Positions 35,357 through 44,423 of a DNA stretch of 64,000 nucleotides are shown here, piece after piece. How positions within the stretch are numbered: the first letter of the stretch is position 1; the number at the start of each line of letters is the position of its first letter. The stretch lies in assembly GCA_016342285.1 (NCBI GenBank), contig JAEINQ010000001.1:1-64000 (forward strand), given 5' to 3'. Origin of the DNA: Desulfobacterales bacterium (GTDB lineage Bacteria > Desulfobacterota > Desulfobacteria > Desulfobacterales > JAEINQ01). The notes under the pieces were generated by a model. It ran no database searches and had not been told where the DNA came from. It worked only from the letters and a program-made list of their open reading frames with translations. The position numbers were made by a program, and so were the translations under genes.

Positions 35357-36605
35357 GACCGTCCTGGCCAACGGGGTCCGCATCCTTTCCGCGTCCATGC
35401 CACACCTGCGCTCGGTCTCCATGGGCGTATGGGTCAATGTGGGGGCGCGGGACGAGGCCCCTCCGGAAAGCGGGCTGTCCCACCTGATCGAACACATGAT
35501 CTTCAAGGGGACGGCCCGGCGCACCGCTTATGACATCGCCAAGGAATTCGATGCCATCGGCGGCCAGACCAACGCCTTCACATCCTCAGAGCTCACCTGT
35601 TATCACGCCAAGGTCATGGACACCCAGCTGGTGCCCATGGTCGATATTCTTGCGGACATATTTCTCAATTCGGCTTTCGACAACACGGAAGTCGAAAGGG
35701 AACGGCCGGTCATTCTCCAGGAAATCGGCATGGTGGAGGACAGTCCGGACGAATACGTGCACTATCTGTCGGGCAAGAATTTCTGGGGAGATCATCCTCT
35801 GGGCCGATCGATCCTTGGCACCCGCGAAAACGTCATCGGCTTTGATGCCGAGGCCATCCGAACTTTTTTCAACCGCTTCTACCAACCCGAACGCATCGTC
35901 GTTTCGGCGGCGGGCAACCTGACCCACGACCATCTGATCGACCTGGTCGGCGAGGCCTTTGGCCGCGTGGCAACGGGAGCGGCATTTCCAGACCGGATCG
36001 CTCCCCTAGGCCAGGCACGGGTTCACCTTCACAAACGCAAACTCGAACAGGTCCACATCTGCCTGAGCGCGCCGGGCACCTCGGTCTGCGACCCGTCGCG
36101 GTTTGCCTTTTCCCTTCTCAGCACCGTTCTGGGCGGCAATATGAGTTCCCGGCTGTTTCAGGAAATCCGCGAACGCCGCGGCCTGGCCTATTCGGTCTAC
36201 GCCTACGGCTCATCCTATGCCGACACCGGCATGTTCGGGGTATACGCCGGCGTCGACCCCGGCAAATCCGCGGAAACCGTGGATCTGATTTTGACCGAAC
36301 TCGCCAGGATCAAGGATCTGCCGGTGACCGACGCCGAACTGGCCAACGCCAAGGAATACACCAAGGGCAATCTGCTGCTGGCCTCGGAGAGCAACGACAA
36401 CCAGATGGTGCGCATCGCCCAAAACGACATTCATTTCGGCCGCTTCATTCCACTGGATGAGGTCATGGCCCATATCGATGCTGTCGATGCCGGCGCTGTT
36501 CAGGATCTCGCCCGCCGGCTTTTCGTTCCGGATGGCCTGGCCCTGACCCTGCTCGGACCCGTGCGGGACCGGGCTGACCGATTTGAGACCATGCTCAAGG
36601 CCTGA
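35340..36605 (+). CDS. M16-family zinc peptidase (processing-protease-like)
   Basis: The protein has 421 residues. The inverted zinc motif HLIEH (HxxEH) is at about residue 48, with the downstream Glu in the segment [20 protein letters not shown]. The second domain keeps the RxxxY-type loop ([20 protein letters not shown]). It resembles YmxG/mitochondrial processing peptidase-beta proteins that follow pnp in many bacteria. The substrate is unknown and no signal peptide is visible, so it is cytoplasmic. It overlaps pnp by 17 nt, so co-expression is expected. Confidence 0.93.
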   Translation: MARLNKTVLANGVRILSASMPHLRSVSMGVWVNVGARDEAPPESGLSHLIEHMIFKGTARRTAYDIAKEFDAIGGQTNAFTSSELTCYHAKVMDTQLVPMVDILADIFLNSAFDNTEVERERPVILQEIGMVEDSPDEYVHYLSGKNFWGDHPLGRSILGTRENVIGFDAEAIRTFFNRFYQPERIVVSAAGNLTHDHLIDLVGEAFGRVATGAAFPDRIAPLGQARVHLHKRKLEQVHICLSAPGTSVCDPSRFAFSLLSTVLGGNMSSRLFQEIRERRGLAYSVYAYGSSYADTGMFGVYAGVDPGKSAETVDLILTELARIKDLPVTDAELANAKEYTKGNLLLASESNDNQMVRIAQNDIHFGRFIPLDEVMAHIDAVDAGAVQDLARRLFVPDGLALTLLGPVRDRADRFETMLKA

Positions 36606-36660
36606 ACCCAATACACCGCTGTTCTCCGCCAACCGGGTTTGAGTCCTCGGCGCCACCCAT

Positions 36661-36745
36661 CAAAGAATCCACGCCCAGAGGACGTGGCCTTGGGTTGCCC
36701 CTGGAAGAGGCTGGGTTAACGGCCCCAGATAAGTGTGGAGTGACT
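36661..36745 (+). repeat. Covarying-hairpin repeat unit upstream of dut
   Basis: A member of the AAAGAATCC family. Here the first hairpin is CCACG-CCCAGAGGA-CGTGG (36669-36687), followed by the GCCCCTGGAAGAGGC hairpin and TAAGTGTGGAGTGAC. The unit ends in TATAAT (36745-36750), 26 nt before the dut ATG, so it might supply a -10 box. No -35 box was found. Confidence 0.75.
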
Positions 36746-36775
36746 ATAATAAGCAGAATTCCTTCACCTGAAGCC

Positions 36776-37237
36776 ATGACCGAACCTGCACCCACAGTTA
36801 AACTGCACCGGCTTCGCCCGGAGTGTGACGCCGACATCGACCTGCCGCGATACATGACCCCCCAGTCAGCCGGCATGGACCTTTGCGCCGCTGTTGAGGC
36901 CGATTGGCAACTGGCCCCGGGAGAGATTGCCCTGATTCCCACCGGATTCGCCATGGCTCTACCCGACGGGTTCGAAGCCCAGATTCGGCCGCGCAGCGGT
37001 CTGGCTGTCCGCCATGGCATCACGGTTGTCAATTCCCCGGGAACCGTCGATGCCGACTACCGGGGAGAAGTTCGCGTGGCCCTGATCAACTTGGGTCGAC
37101 ATGCCTACACCCTGCACCGGGGAGACCGAATCGCCCAGATGGTAATTCAGCGGGTCTGTCGCGCCCGCGTGGAAGCCGTCCAAGTGCTGGACGACACCGA
37201 ACGTAGCGCCGGCGGATTCGGCCACACGGGAAAATAG
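36776..37237 (+). CDS. dut: Deoxyuridine 5'-triphosphate nucleotidohydrolase
   Basis: The protein has 153 residues from ATG 36776 ([20 protein letters not shown]). It is a trimeric dUTPase that converts dUTP to dUMP and keeps uracil out of DNA. The five motifs are visible: SAGMDLCA (1), [12 protein letters not shown] (2), [19 protein letters not shown] (3), [12 protein letters not shown] (4) and [11 protein letters not shown] (5, where Ser-Ala-Gly replaces the common GxGG start). A longer frame to 36695 covers the upstream repeat. Confidence 0.95.
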   Translation: MTEPAPTVKLHRLRPECDADIDLPRYMTPQSAGMDLCAAVEADWQLAPGEIALIPTGFAMALPDGFEAQIRPRSGLAVRHGITVVNSPGTVDADYRGEVRVALINLGRHAYTLHRGDRIAQMVIQRVCRARVEAVQVLDDTERSAGGFGHTGK

Positions 37238-37244
37238 GATTTCC

Positions 37245-37445
37245 TGTAAAGAATCCTGTCTCAGAGGACCATGCTTTGGGTTGCCCCTGGAAGGGGTTGG
37301 ATTACCGACCCCATATCAGTGTGGAGTGACTAAAGTGAGTCCCGCCAAGGCGGGACTCACTCCAAACTTTAGTTCACTTTAGGCACTTTTCGGCATAGCC
37401 AATTGTCTTTGACTACGCCTACAGGACGTGGATTCCGACTTCGAA
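37245..37445 (+). repeat. Composite repeat: hairpin unit, 13-bp palindrome, second hairpin unit
   Basis: 37247-37330 is a hairpin-family unit with a partly decayed first stem. It is followed by a perfect 13-bp stem (37334-37346 with 37349-37361), then CAATTGTCTTTGACTACG and the hairpin CTACG-CCTACAGGA-CGTGG (37413-37431). No gene is seen. This separates dut from the MBL-fold gene. Confidence 0.7.
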
Positions 37446-37466
37446 TTAAAGTGACCCCAACCTGGG

Positions 37467-38303
37467 ATGGAAACGTTGTCCGTCAAGCCAGACCCTTGTG
37501 AAAAGCAACCCCGGGACTCCGGCGACACCCCTGGGCTCACCGTCTGCGCCCTGGCCAGCGGCAGCCGGGGCAACGCCATTTTCGTTTCCGACGGCACCAC
37601 GGCCATTCTCATTGACGCCGGCCTGTCCGGCGTGGAGATCGAGAGGCGGATGGCCCATCATGGGCTTTTATCCGCCGATCTCGACGCCATCGTGGTCACC
37701 CATGAGCACAACGACCACATTCAGGGGGTGGGGGTGCTGGCCAGACGGTTTCACCTGCCGGTCTTCATGACACGCCAGACCCATCGGGCCACCCCGCCCC
37801 AGTTGGGCAAGATTGAAGACCTTCATCGGATTGCCTGCGGCACCCCCTTTGCCGTCGGCACCCTGGACCTTCACCCTTTTGCCATCTCCCACGACGCCGC
37901 CGACCCATGCGGATTCACCATCGCCAGAAACGGCATCAAGGTCGGGGTGGCGACGGATCTGGGTATTGCCACGGCCATGGTTCGCGAGCACCTGCGGGAT
38001 TGCCAGGGTCTGATCATAGAGGCCAACCACGATCCTGAAATGCTGTTAAACGGCCCCTACCCCTGGCCTCTCAAGCAGCGCATCCGCAGCCGGACCGGCC
38101 ACCTGTCCAACCCCGAGACCCGGGACCTGCTCGAGACGCTGGTTCACGACAGCCTTCAACATGTCGTCCTGGCCCATCTGAGCGAATCAAACAATACGCC
38201 GGAAAAAGCCGAGAAAACCGTCGCCCGGGTCCTTGCCGGCAGCCCTGTTCGGCTTAGCGTGGCCTGCCAGGACCGGTGTGGCGACCTGCTGAAATTTCCA
38301 TAG
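37467..38303 (+). CDS. MBL-fold metallo-hydrolase (YycJ/WalJ-like)
   Basis: The protein has 278 residues. It is a metallo-beta-lactamase fold protein with CALASGSRGNAIFVSDGTTA near the N-terminus and the metal motif THEHNDHIQGV (HxHxDH, about residues 77-87), followed by AISHDAADPCGF and HLSESNNTPEKA, as in the YycJ/WalJ family of presumed 5'-exonucleases. The first 20 residues are polar and non-conserved, and no strong ribosome site is visible, so a start further in is possible. It is a cytoplasmic protein. Confidence 0.9.
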   Translation: METLSVKPDPCEKQPRDSGDTPGLTVCALASGSRGNAIFVSDGTTAILIDAGLSGVEIERRMAHHGLLSADLDAIVVTHEHNDHIQGVGVLARRFHLPVFMTRQTHRATPPQLGKIEDLHRIACGTPFAVGTLDLHPFAISHDAADPCGFTIARNGIKVGVATDLGIATAMVREHLRDCQGLIIEANHDPEMLLNGPYPWPLKQRIRSRTGHLSNPETRDLLETLVHDSLQHVVLAHLSESNNTPEKAEKTVARVLAGSPVRLSVACQDRCGDLLKFP

Positions 38304-38435
38304 CCTCCATGGCCCCGACACGGCACAGGCCGATGGCCGTTGATCTTTTTTCTCCAACGGGATATGGCCATGTCCTTATTGTATGGGCAAAGGGCGACAA
38401 CGTGCCCGTTGCCACAACGAACCGATGGATCCATT

Positions 38436-39665
38436 ATGGCACTGACCGTTCCAAATCATAATCCGAAGCCAAGATCGGCGCCCCGCAGGGATGCCCGGCG
38501 ACTCCGGCCGGCCGGTGCCGGCCTTATGGCCTTTTTGCTGTTTCTATTGACGGCGCTGCCGGTGGGTGCGGACGTGGTTGAGGTGCCCGGCCCTGTTTCC
38601 AACGGACTTTGGCAGTTTATCGGCCTGCTGGCCGACGACGACAATCCCGCGGGCCTGCCCGAAATGCTTGGACCGGTCATCGATTTCGTCATGACCGACA
38701 AGGCGTCTTCGAAGCTATACACGGCGGAACGCCACTTCGACGCGCCTTCGGCCTACCACCAGTTCGATGTCAGCGTCGGGCTGTCACGGATCCTGCGGTT
38801 CGCCTTCAACCCCAATATTCCGTCTGCTTTGAGTTCACCGGCCACTGTCCGCTGGTCCCGGTGGGTGCCGCTATCCGCGGATGAACAGGACCTGGCCCGG
38901 TTGGCCACGGCCACCCTGCCCGTCCGCAAGCCGCTGGCCGTTCGGGTGTTGGAGCAAATCGAAAACACTCCGGATATGACTTCCGGCGCCTACCATCGCT
39001 ACGCCTTGAACCGGCTGCTGGGACTCTATTCCGTCGACGGCAGAAACATTCTGGTCTCGGCCTCTAAGCAGCTTCGGCCTTCCGAAGTGGGGAAAAAGGG
39101 GTTGATCGTCGGCACCGATACGGACTGGACCTACCTCTATTCAGAAGAAAAGGGGCTATCTGTGACCGGTCTCGGGTGGGTCCGGTCCCAGATCTACAGC
39201 AACTACACCGTATCGGTTTACGTCGAAGCCGGCGGCCGGGTAAGATGCGCCACCTTCCAGTGGATGCGGGCCGGATGGTCCGGAATCAATATGGTGCGCC
39301 GAAGCCACCTGGTCGATGGGCTGAAGCGATATGCCGAATCGTTTAAAACCGTTATCGAACACCCCCGCCTGCCCCGGGCCGATCGCATGGAGGCAACCTG
39401 TTCCCTGATCCATCGCCTGCCCAGAGCCACCCTGAAGGCCTGGTTTCAGGCCTACCTGGCCGAGCTGGAAGGCCGACCGGAAAGCCTCCGCGACAACGTG
39501 AAAAAATGGATTGCCAAATATATAGGGCCGGGCTTTTTCCAGGACGATGCCGACGGGCAGCGTATGGAAGCACGCCTGGCCCTGGAGTGGCTGAAACAGG
39601 CCATGGGCCGGGCCGGACAAAACAGCCTGGGCTCCCTGGCCGAAGCCCTGGGGACCAGCGGCTGA
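38436..39665 (+). CDS. Conserved exported protein of unknown function
   Basis: The protein has 409 residues from ATG 38436; a longer frame from 38340 is possible but would bury the signal peptide. An Arg-rich n-region is followed by the hydrophobic segment LMAFLLFLLTALPVGADVVE, a clear signal peptide with a cleavage site near Ala-Asp. The rest is mixed alpha/beta with no Cys motif (LGLYSVDGRNILVSASKQLR; RSQIYSNYTVSVYVEAGGRV). I do not recognise the family. A periplasmic or outer-membrane-associated role is inferred from the signal only. Repeats lie downstream. Confidence 0.7.
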   Translation: MALTVPNHNPKPRSAPRRDARRLRPAGAGLMAFLLFLLTALPVGADVVEVPGPVSNGLWQFIGLLADDDNPAGLPEMLGPVIDFVMTDKASSKLYTAERHFDAPSAYHQFDVSVGLSRILRFAFNPNIPSALSSPATVRWSRWVPLSADEQDLARLATATLPVRKPLAVRVLEQIENTPDMTSGAYHRYALNRLLGLYSVDGRNILVSASKQLRPSEVGKKGLIVGTDTDWTYLYSEEKGLSVTGLGWVRSQIYSNYTVSVYVEAGGRVRCATFQWMRAGWSGINMVRRSHLVDGLKRYAESFKTVIEHPRLPRADRMEATCSLIHRLPRATLKAWFQAYLAELEGRPESLRDNVKKWIAKYIGPGFFQDDADGQRMEARLALEWLKQAMGRAGQNSLGSLAEALGTSG

Positions 39666-39692
39666 TTCAATTTGAAGTAGGAATCCACGTCC

Positions 39693-39780
39693 TTTAGGCA
39701 TTTCGAACTGGAAGCGCAGTATCGCCGCCCCTTCCAGGGGCAGACCAAAGCCTGGTCCTCTGGGCCAGGAGTCTTTACAT
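39693..39780 (-). repeat. Covarying-hairpin repeat, minus-strand copy
   Basis: It contains the hairpin CCTGG-TCCTCTGGG-CCAGG (39751-39769) and the CCCCTTCCAGGGG hairpin (about 39728-39741). The adjacent bases 39666-39700 carry TAGGAATCCACGTCC, the other end of the unit. It lies between two convergent genes. Confidence 0.75.
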
Positions 39781-39798
39781 CTGCAGGGGTACCCCCCT

Positions 39799-40599
39799 TC
39801 ATCGGGGCCAGGGCCAAAGCGCGTCCAGATAACCAAGGGCCGGTTCCAGATCCTCTTCTCGGTGGGGTTCCAGGGTCACCACGGGCAGTTTCGGCCCCAG
39901 ACCGCCCAACCGCTGCAAAAAGGCCGGAAAGCCGATGGTTCCCTGCCCGGGAGCCAAATGGTCGTCGAACTCGCCCGTATTGTCATGGAGGTGCAGCTGA
40001 CCGAGGCGAGGGCCCAGGCCGTCAAGCCAGCCATCCAGGTCGGTCCGGCTGAAAGCGGACTGGTGGCCGGTATCGAGGCAAAACCCCGAAGGGGTCCCCG
40101 CCACATCCAGGGCATCGAAAAGACCGGTCATCTCTTCGGGGCCCCTCTCGTAGACATTTTCAAGCATCATCACCGCCCCTTCATCACGGACCTGGCGGCC
40201 GAACCAGGCCCAAACGGCCGCGGAGCGTTCCAGCCAGGCCGTCCCGTCGAACCCGTGGCGCTTCCAGTCGTAACCGGCGTGGCAGACGACGGTCCGCGGT
40301 CTGAACACGGGGACCAGGGCCAGGGTCTGTTCCAGGCGGTGCCGGGTTACACGGCGAACGTCCGGATCCGATGATCCCGCCGCGAGATCGGCAAAGGGGG
40401 CGTGCAGGGTGACGGTCAGACCCCGTTCGGCCAGGGACCGGGCCACCTTAATGAAATCGGCCCGGTCAAAACGGTCCAGGGCCGTGGCGTCGATACCGAT
40501 TTCAGGGTTGATCCCCTGGTCAAGGAAGCGGTCCAGATAGCGATCCACCAGCAGGGTAAACGGGCAGTTGACCTGAACATGGCGCAACAGTGAATTCAC
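39799..40599 (-). CDS. Sugar phosphate isomerase/epimerase-type TIM-barrel protein
   Basis: The protein has 266 residues and starts at GTG 40599, with AAGGAGGA about 5 nt upstream. It is a xylose isomerase-like (AP endonuclease 2 family) TIM barrel. Conserved metal ligands are visible in LTVTLHAPF, VVCHAGYDWKRHG, MMLENVYERG (Glu), FCLDTGHQS (Asp/His), LHLHDNTGEFDDH and PVVTLEPHRE (Glu). The substrate is not predictable. A start on GTG overlapping the ribosome-site spacing is normal. It is transcribed towards the repeat at 39.7 kb. Confidence 0.88.
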   Translation of the reverse strand: MNSLLRHVQVNCPFTLLVDRYLDRFLDQGINPEIGIDATALDRFDRADFIKVARSLAERGLTVTLHAPFADLAAGSSDPDVRRVTRHRLEQTLALVPVFRPRTVVCHAGYDWKRHGFDGTAWLERSAAVWAWFGRQVRDEGAVMMLENVYERGPEEMTGLFDALDVAGTPSGFCLDTGHQSAFSRTDLDGWLDGLGPRLGQLHLHDNTGEFDDHLAPGQGTIGFPAFLQRLGGLGPKLPVVTLEPHREEDLEPALGYLDALWPWPR

Positions 40600-40664
40600 G
40601 GGTTCCTCCTTCGAAATTGTCCTTTAAACCGTTGTTTGGTTTCCCGCGGCAACGGTCGACCCTT

Positions 40665-42311
40665 TCAGGCCCCATCCGTTCCGGCCATGCCGGCCCCCCG
40701 CACCGCATCGGGCGAAACAGAAGCGAGAAATGTGCGGGTTAACCGATGCACCGCCCCATGCTCGAACACCACCCCATCGCCGGCGAGGCCCCGGATCCGG
40801 CCGTCATGGAGAAACCATTGCAGCAGCCGTTTCCCCGTGCCGATGCGGTCGCCGGGGTCGAGGCGTCCGGGGTCGGCCCACGGTTGCGGTGCCGGTATCG
40901 GCTCGCCGCGGTCCTTGAGATATTTCATGAAATTGAGAATCCTTGCCAGCCGCAGCACCGTGACGGTTTCGTCCCGGGTGGCCCCATGGGCCAGGGGCAG
41001 TGCTGAAGAGCGCATCAAAGAGGTTTGCAGCGGCAGCAGGCCCATGGCATCGCATCGCTTCCAGTCCAGGCTTCCCGGCGCCGGATAGAACACCGACACC
41101 CCGGCCAGTACCCGACGGCTGGCCAGGTCGATCAGGTCTGCCAGGGACTCATCGGCCGATTGATGGGGCGCGGCGGTGATCACATATCCCACGGCGGCAA
41201 GCCCGCTGGCGCGAGCCCAGACCAGGGCCCGTCCAAAGGCCGCCCGGACATCCGGTCGGCCAAAGGCGCGCAGCCGGGCGGCCGAGGTCGAGCCCAGGGA
41301 AAGGTTGAGGGTGTTAAAGCCCGCCGCTGCCATGGCCTGCACCATGTCCGGGTCCAGGGACGGAGGGAAAAGTCCGTTCATGGCCCTCAGTTCCAGGTCA
41401 AGATGGCCGAAACGCTGTTTCATGGCCGATAGCAGCGCCATGAACCACGCCCTGTCCAGGGAAAGATTTTCATCCTCGAAGTCGATAAATCGTGCACCGT
41501 CCCGGGTCACGGCAATGTCGATTTCCGCCAGGACCCGCTCCAGCCCCCGCCGCCGGTAAGGAAGCGGCCCATGGGCGCCAAAGCAGCAGTAGGTACAGGC
41601 CATGGGGCATCCGCGGCTGGCGACCACCACGGCACTGGCGCCGCTTTTCCGTCGATAAAAGCGCCCATCGATCAGATGGACCGCCGGAAGCGGATAGAGA
41701 TCCGGATTCGCCATGACAGCGGGCGAACCCACATGCAGGGTGCCGTTTTCCCGGCGGTAGACGATTCCGGGAACTGCCGTCAGTGGGCGATTTGCTTCCA
41801 GGGCGGAAACCAGGGCGGGCAGGGCCACCTCGCCTTCGCCCCGCAGGACAAAGTCCACAGCCGAAGACGCCATGGCCTGCTCGGGCAGGGCCGTGGGATG
41901 ATGCCCCCCCAGGACCACCGTACAGTCCGGATGCCAGGCCTTGACCACCTCGGCCGTTTTCACGGCCTCGGCCGCATAAGCGGTAAAGAGTGAGGAAATC
42001 CCCACCAGTCTGGCCCCTGATTCCCTGGCCATCCGGCCGATACGTTCAAAACCGAGGCCGAAATGCCGGTACTGATGGAACAAGGCAAAGGGGGATCGGT
42101 CCGGCCGGCCGTAATAAGGGGTCAGGTAGGCCATCTCGGCCGGCATGGAAAGGTTCTTTTTCCTCGTGGTGGCCAGGGCGTCGAGGATGGTCACCGTGTG
42201 TCCCTGTGCCATCATGGCGGCTGCCACCGAGGCCAGGCCGTAAGGCACAGTCCGTTTGGCGGTGAGGTAAAAATCCCGGATCGGTGGTTGAATGAGCAGG
42301 ATGTCGGTCAT
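40665..42311 (-). CDS. B12-binding-domain radical SAM protein
   Basis: The protein has 548 residues from ATG 42311 (MTDILLIQPPIRDFYLTAKR); an upstream in-frame ATG at 42335 is an alternative and neither has a strong ribosome site. The N-terminal cobalamin-binding domain (residues 1-170) includes VLGGHHPTALPEQAM. The radical SAM domain has the cluster motif CPMACTYCCF (CxxxCxxC), an expected 4Fe-4S site, and FIDFEDENLSLDRAW. The C-terminal 120 residues are variable. Reaction unknown; methylation or another C-C bond step is typical of the class. Confidence 0.9.
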   Translation of the reverse strand: MTDILLIQPPIRDFYLTAKRTVPYGLASVAAAMMAQGHTVTILDALATTRKKNLSMPAEMAYLTPYYGRPDRSPFALFHQYRHFGLGFERIGRMARESGARLVGISSLFTAYAAEAVKTAEVVKAWHPDCTVVLGGHHPTALPEQAMASSAVDFVLRGEGEVALPALVSALEANRPLTAVPGIVYRRENGTLHVGSPAVMANPDLYPLPAVHLIDGRFYRRKSGASAVVVASRGCPMACTYCCFGAHGPLPYRRRGLERVLAEIDIAVTRDGARFIDFEDENLSLDRAWFMALLSAMKQRFGHLDLELRAMNGLFPPSLDPDMVQAMAAAGFNTLNLSLGSTSAARLRAFGRPDVRAAFGRALVWARASGLAAVGYVITAAPHQSADESLADLIDLASRRVLAGVSVFYPAPGSLDWKRCDAMGLLPLQTSLMRSSALPLAHGATRDETVTVLRLARILNFMKYLKDRGEPIPAPQPWADPGRLDPGDRIGTGKRLLQWFLHDGRIRGLAGDGVVFEHGAVHRLTRTFLASVSPDAVRGAGMAGTDGA

Positions 42312-42342
42312 GTGGGTTCGCCAGTTCGTTTTCATCCATAAA

Positions 42343-42378
42343 TGCCCATCCACGAAAAATACAATTCGCGGATGGGCA
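42343..42378. repeat. GTCCATCC-type palindromic repeat, copy 1
   Basis: TGCCCATCCACG (42343-42354) pairs with CGCGGATGGGCA (42367-42378) with one mismatch; the loop is AAAAATACAATT. Confidence 0.75.
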
Positions 42379-42381
42379 CCA

Positions 42382-42428
42382 GTTAAGAATCCACGCCCAC
42401 AGGACGTGGATTCCTGCTGTGTATTGAA
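42382..42428 (+). repeat. Covarying-hairpin repeat unit, short form
   Basis: A perfect hairpin GAATCCACG (42387-42395) with CGTGGATTC (42405-42413) and loop CCCACAGGA, immediately next to the preceding palindrome. The rest of 42312-42630 holds only this, a palindrome and a MITE-type end. Confidence 0.8.
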
Positions 42429-42541
42429 AAGTCGATGCAACCGATTCGATTTATCATACCCGCGGCCGAGGCTCCATGGCAAAACCGATTTCCCGGTTAT
42501 GGGGCCACCGGCTTTGGGCTTGACCCGGCATCGGCATGGAC

Positions 42542-42571
42542 GTTATAGCGTTTGTCAGAAATACGTTCCGG
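42542..42571 (+). repeat. Solo end of MITE-like element
   Basis: GTTATAGCGTTTGTCAGAAA followed by TACGTTCCGG matches end A of the elements at 55080-55202 and 57941-58072. No partner end is seen nearby. It lies 60 nt before the FliK-like start codon. Confidence 0.65.
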
Positions 42572-42630
42572 AGAAGAAAAACTGGAAGAATTCCTTCCTG
42601 TTTTGTGAGCGTGAGAAAGCCGTTGAACCC

Positions 42631-44142
42631 ATGGATGTCAGTGATTTGATACGTGCGATCATCAGTCCGGACCTGCCGGAAGCCCGGGGAAAAGCAGCCC
42701 TGGTGACCCCCGGCGAGCACCTGGCCGGACGGATTCAGGCCCTGCGGGAAGACGGCATCGTTCTCGTTGATTTCGGAAAGTTTCAGGCCACCGCCCAGAT
42801 CCAGGCACCGGTACGGGTGGGTGACACCATCGCCGTCGAGGTGGTGGAGACCGGAAAACCCATGAAATTCCGGATGGTCTCCCCCCAGGAAGCCAGCCGG
42901 CAGAAGACACCCCTCCATCGCCTGCCGAATCCTGAAAGCATTCTGGCCGAGCCGATCCGGAAGCTGCAAGCCGATGCCACAGACACGCTTCCCAACACCA
43001 TCCGCCGTGTACTGAAAGAGATTCAATCTCAGTTTCAGCCCCTGAACCCGGTTGGCGACCCTCCCGCGGCGATGGGAAAGCGGCTTCAGGCCGTGGTGGA
43101 GAACAGCGGCCTCTTCTTTGAAAAGAAAATTGAATCGACCCTCGCCGCTTTGCTGGCCGTGACGCCGGACGCCACTGACAGGGCCCTTGCCGCCAATGAC
43201 CAGGTGCAACGCCTCATGGCTACTGACTTGAAGCCGTTGCTTATTCGGCTGTTGAACGCCCTTGCCACCGAAGCGATAAATTCGGAAGGACCGTCAAAGA
43301 CGTTGGTCCAGGCCGCCTCGCTTCTGGTGGCTCGCATTCAAGGCGTTCAACAGGCCATGGGCGAACCGGACCGGGCCGCCGGAGAGCCACCGATGCTGAC
43401 ATACGCACCGTCAACGGAAGCGGCCCCCGGACCGGAGAAGCGCCTGGCCCTGGCCCTGAGGCTGGTAGCGGCGCTGCCGGCCCCGGCTGACCTGGCGGAA
43501 GGGACGGATCCACGGCTGAAGCAGGCCTTGGCAAGGCTGACGGAAGCGGCCCGGCAGGCTTTACATCGGCCCGGACCAGAGACGGCCCAACAACGCCTCA
43601 TCCAACGGATTGGGCCGGCCGTGGAGACCCTGATCCAGATTTTGGAAAACAAAGAGGCGCCTTCAGACACCCACCTGGCCGCAATCAAACGGACCGCCGA
43701 ACGCCTTGTTCCTTTGATAACCGACGCACCGGCGGGCACCTCCGGCGTGCCAGCAACGGCAGAAGCCTTTCAGGCCATCACTTACCCCCTTCCCCTGGCC
43801 GGTGCGAACCAGGAGGCCAACCTTCAAGTTTTTTATCGAAAAAAACGTCAACAACCGTCCGGGACCGATTTTCGGGTCTCCCTGCTGCTTCACATGGAGC
43901 AGCTGGGGGGGATTCGGGCTGACTTTCATCAGGCCGGAAACAACCTGACACTCTCCTTTTTCACCGAAAAAGCACGGGCCCGGGAATTGATCAAATGCCA
44001 CCTGGCGACCCTGAAGGAGACCCTGGTCGGCCGGTTCGACGGCCTGGCCATCACCGTCAGTCGCAGTGAGCGCAAAGCGGCTCAATTCGAAACCGCATCG
44101 GCCGGCAGTGCCTTCGGCGCCGGCATCGATCTGAGGGTATGA
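42631..44142 (+). CDS. Flagellar hook-length control protein FliK-like
   Basis: The protein has 503 residues from ATG 42631 (MDVSDLIRAIISPDLPEARG). The long, weakly conserved central region is rich in Ala, Pro and Leu. The C-terminal 90 residues (FRVSLLLHMEQLGGIRADFH, LTLSFFTEKARARELIKCHL, GRFDGLAITVSRSE) match the FliK C-terminal (Flg_hook) domain, which triggers the FlhB substrate switch. It overlaps the FlhB-like gene by ATGA. No other flagellar genes are in the window, so this is a detached two-gene unit, common in Deltaproteobacteria. Confidence 0.85.
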   Translation: MDVSDLIRAIISPDLPEARGKAALVTPGEHLAGRIQALREDGIVLVDFGKFQATAQIQAPVRVGDTIAVEVVETGKPMKFRMVSPQEASRQKTPLHRLPNPESILAEPIRKLQADATDTLPNTIRRVLKEIQSQFQPLNPVGDPPAAMGKRLQAVVENSGLFFEKKIESTLAALLAVTPDATDRALAANDQVQRLMATDLKPLLIRLLNALATEAINSEGPSKTLVQAASLLVARIQGVQQAMGEPDRAAGEPPMLTYAPSTEAAPGPEKRLALALRLVAALPAPADLAEGTDPRLKQALARLTEAARQALHRPGPETAQQRLIQRIGPAVETLIQILENKEAPSDTHLAAIKRTAERLVPLITDAPAGTSGVPATAEAFQAITYPLPLAGANQEANLQVFYRKKRQQPSGTDFRVSLLLHMEQLGGIRADFHQAGNNLTLSFFTEKARARELIKCHLATLKETLVGRFDGLAITVSRSERKAAQFETASAGSAFGAGIDLRV

Positions 44143-44414
44143 TGGAAAAAGGGAAAAAGGCGGCAGCCATCACCTACGAAAAGGGCAAAGATTGCGCCCC
44201 GCGGGTGGTGGCCAAGGGGCAAGGCGAAATGGCCGAAAGGATTCTGGCCGTGGCCCGGGCCAACGGAGTCCCCATCCACCACGACCGGAATCTGGCCCAG
44301 ATCCTGGGAGCCATGGACCTGGAAGTGGAAATCCCGCCTGAACTCTATCGTGCCGTGGCCGAAGTGCTGGTCTTCATTTACAGCCTCGAGCACCGAAACC
44401 CCGAACGGTCCTGA
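44139..44414 (+). CDS. FlhB C-terminal-domain-like protein (FhlB/FlhX type)
   Basis: The protein has 91 residues, equivalent to the cytoplasmic C-terminal domain of FlhB. AAAITYEKGKDCAPRVVAKG, then GEMAERILAVARANGVPIHH and the distal AEVLVFIYSLEH are typical. The NPTH autocleavage motif of FlhB is absent, as in other FhlB proteins. These small proteins can partly replace the FlhB C-terminus in export. It is translationally coupled to the FliK-like gene, so a shared role in the export switch is likely. Confidence 0.88.
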   Translation: MMEKGKKAAAITYEKGKDCAPRVVAKGQGEMAERILAVARANGVPIHHDRNLAQILGAMDLEVEIPPELYRAVAEVLVFIYSLEHRNPERS

Positions 44415-44423
44415 CCGGATCGG

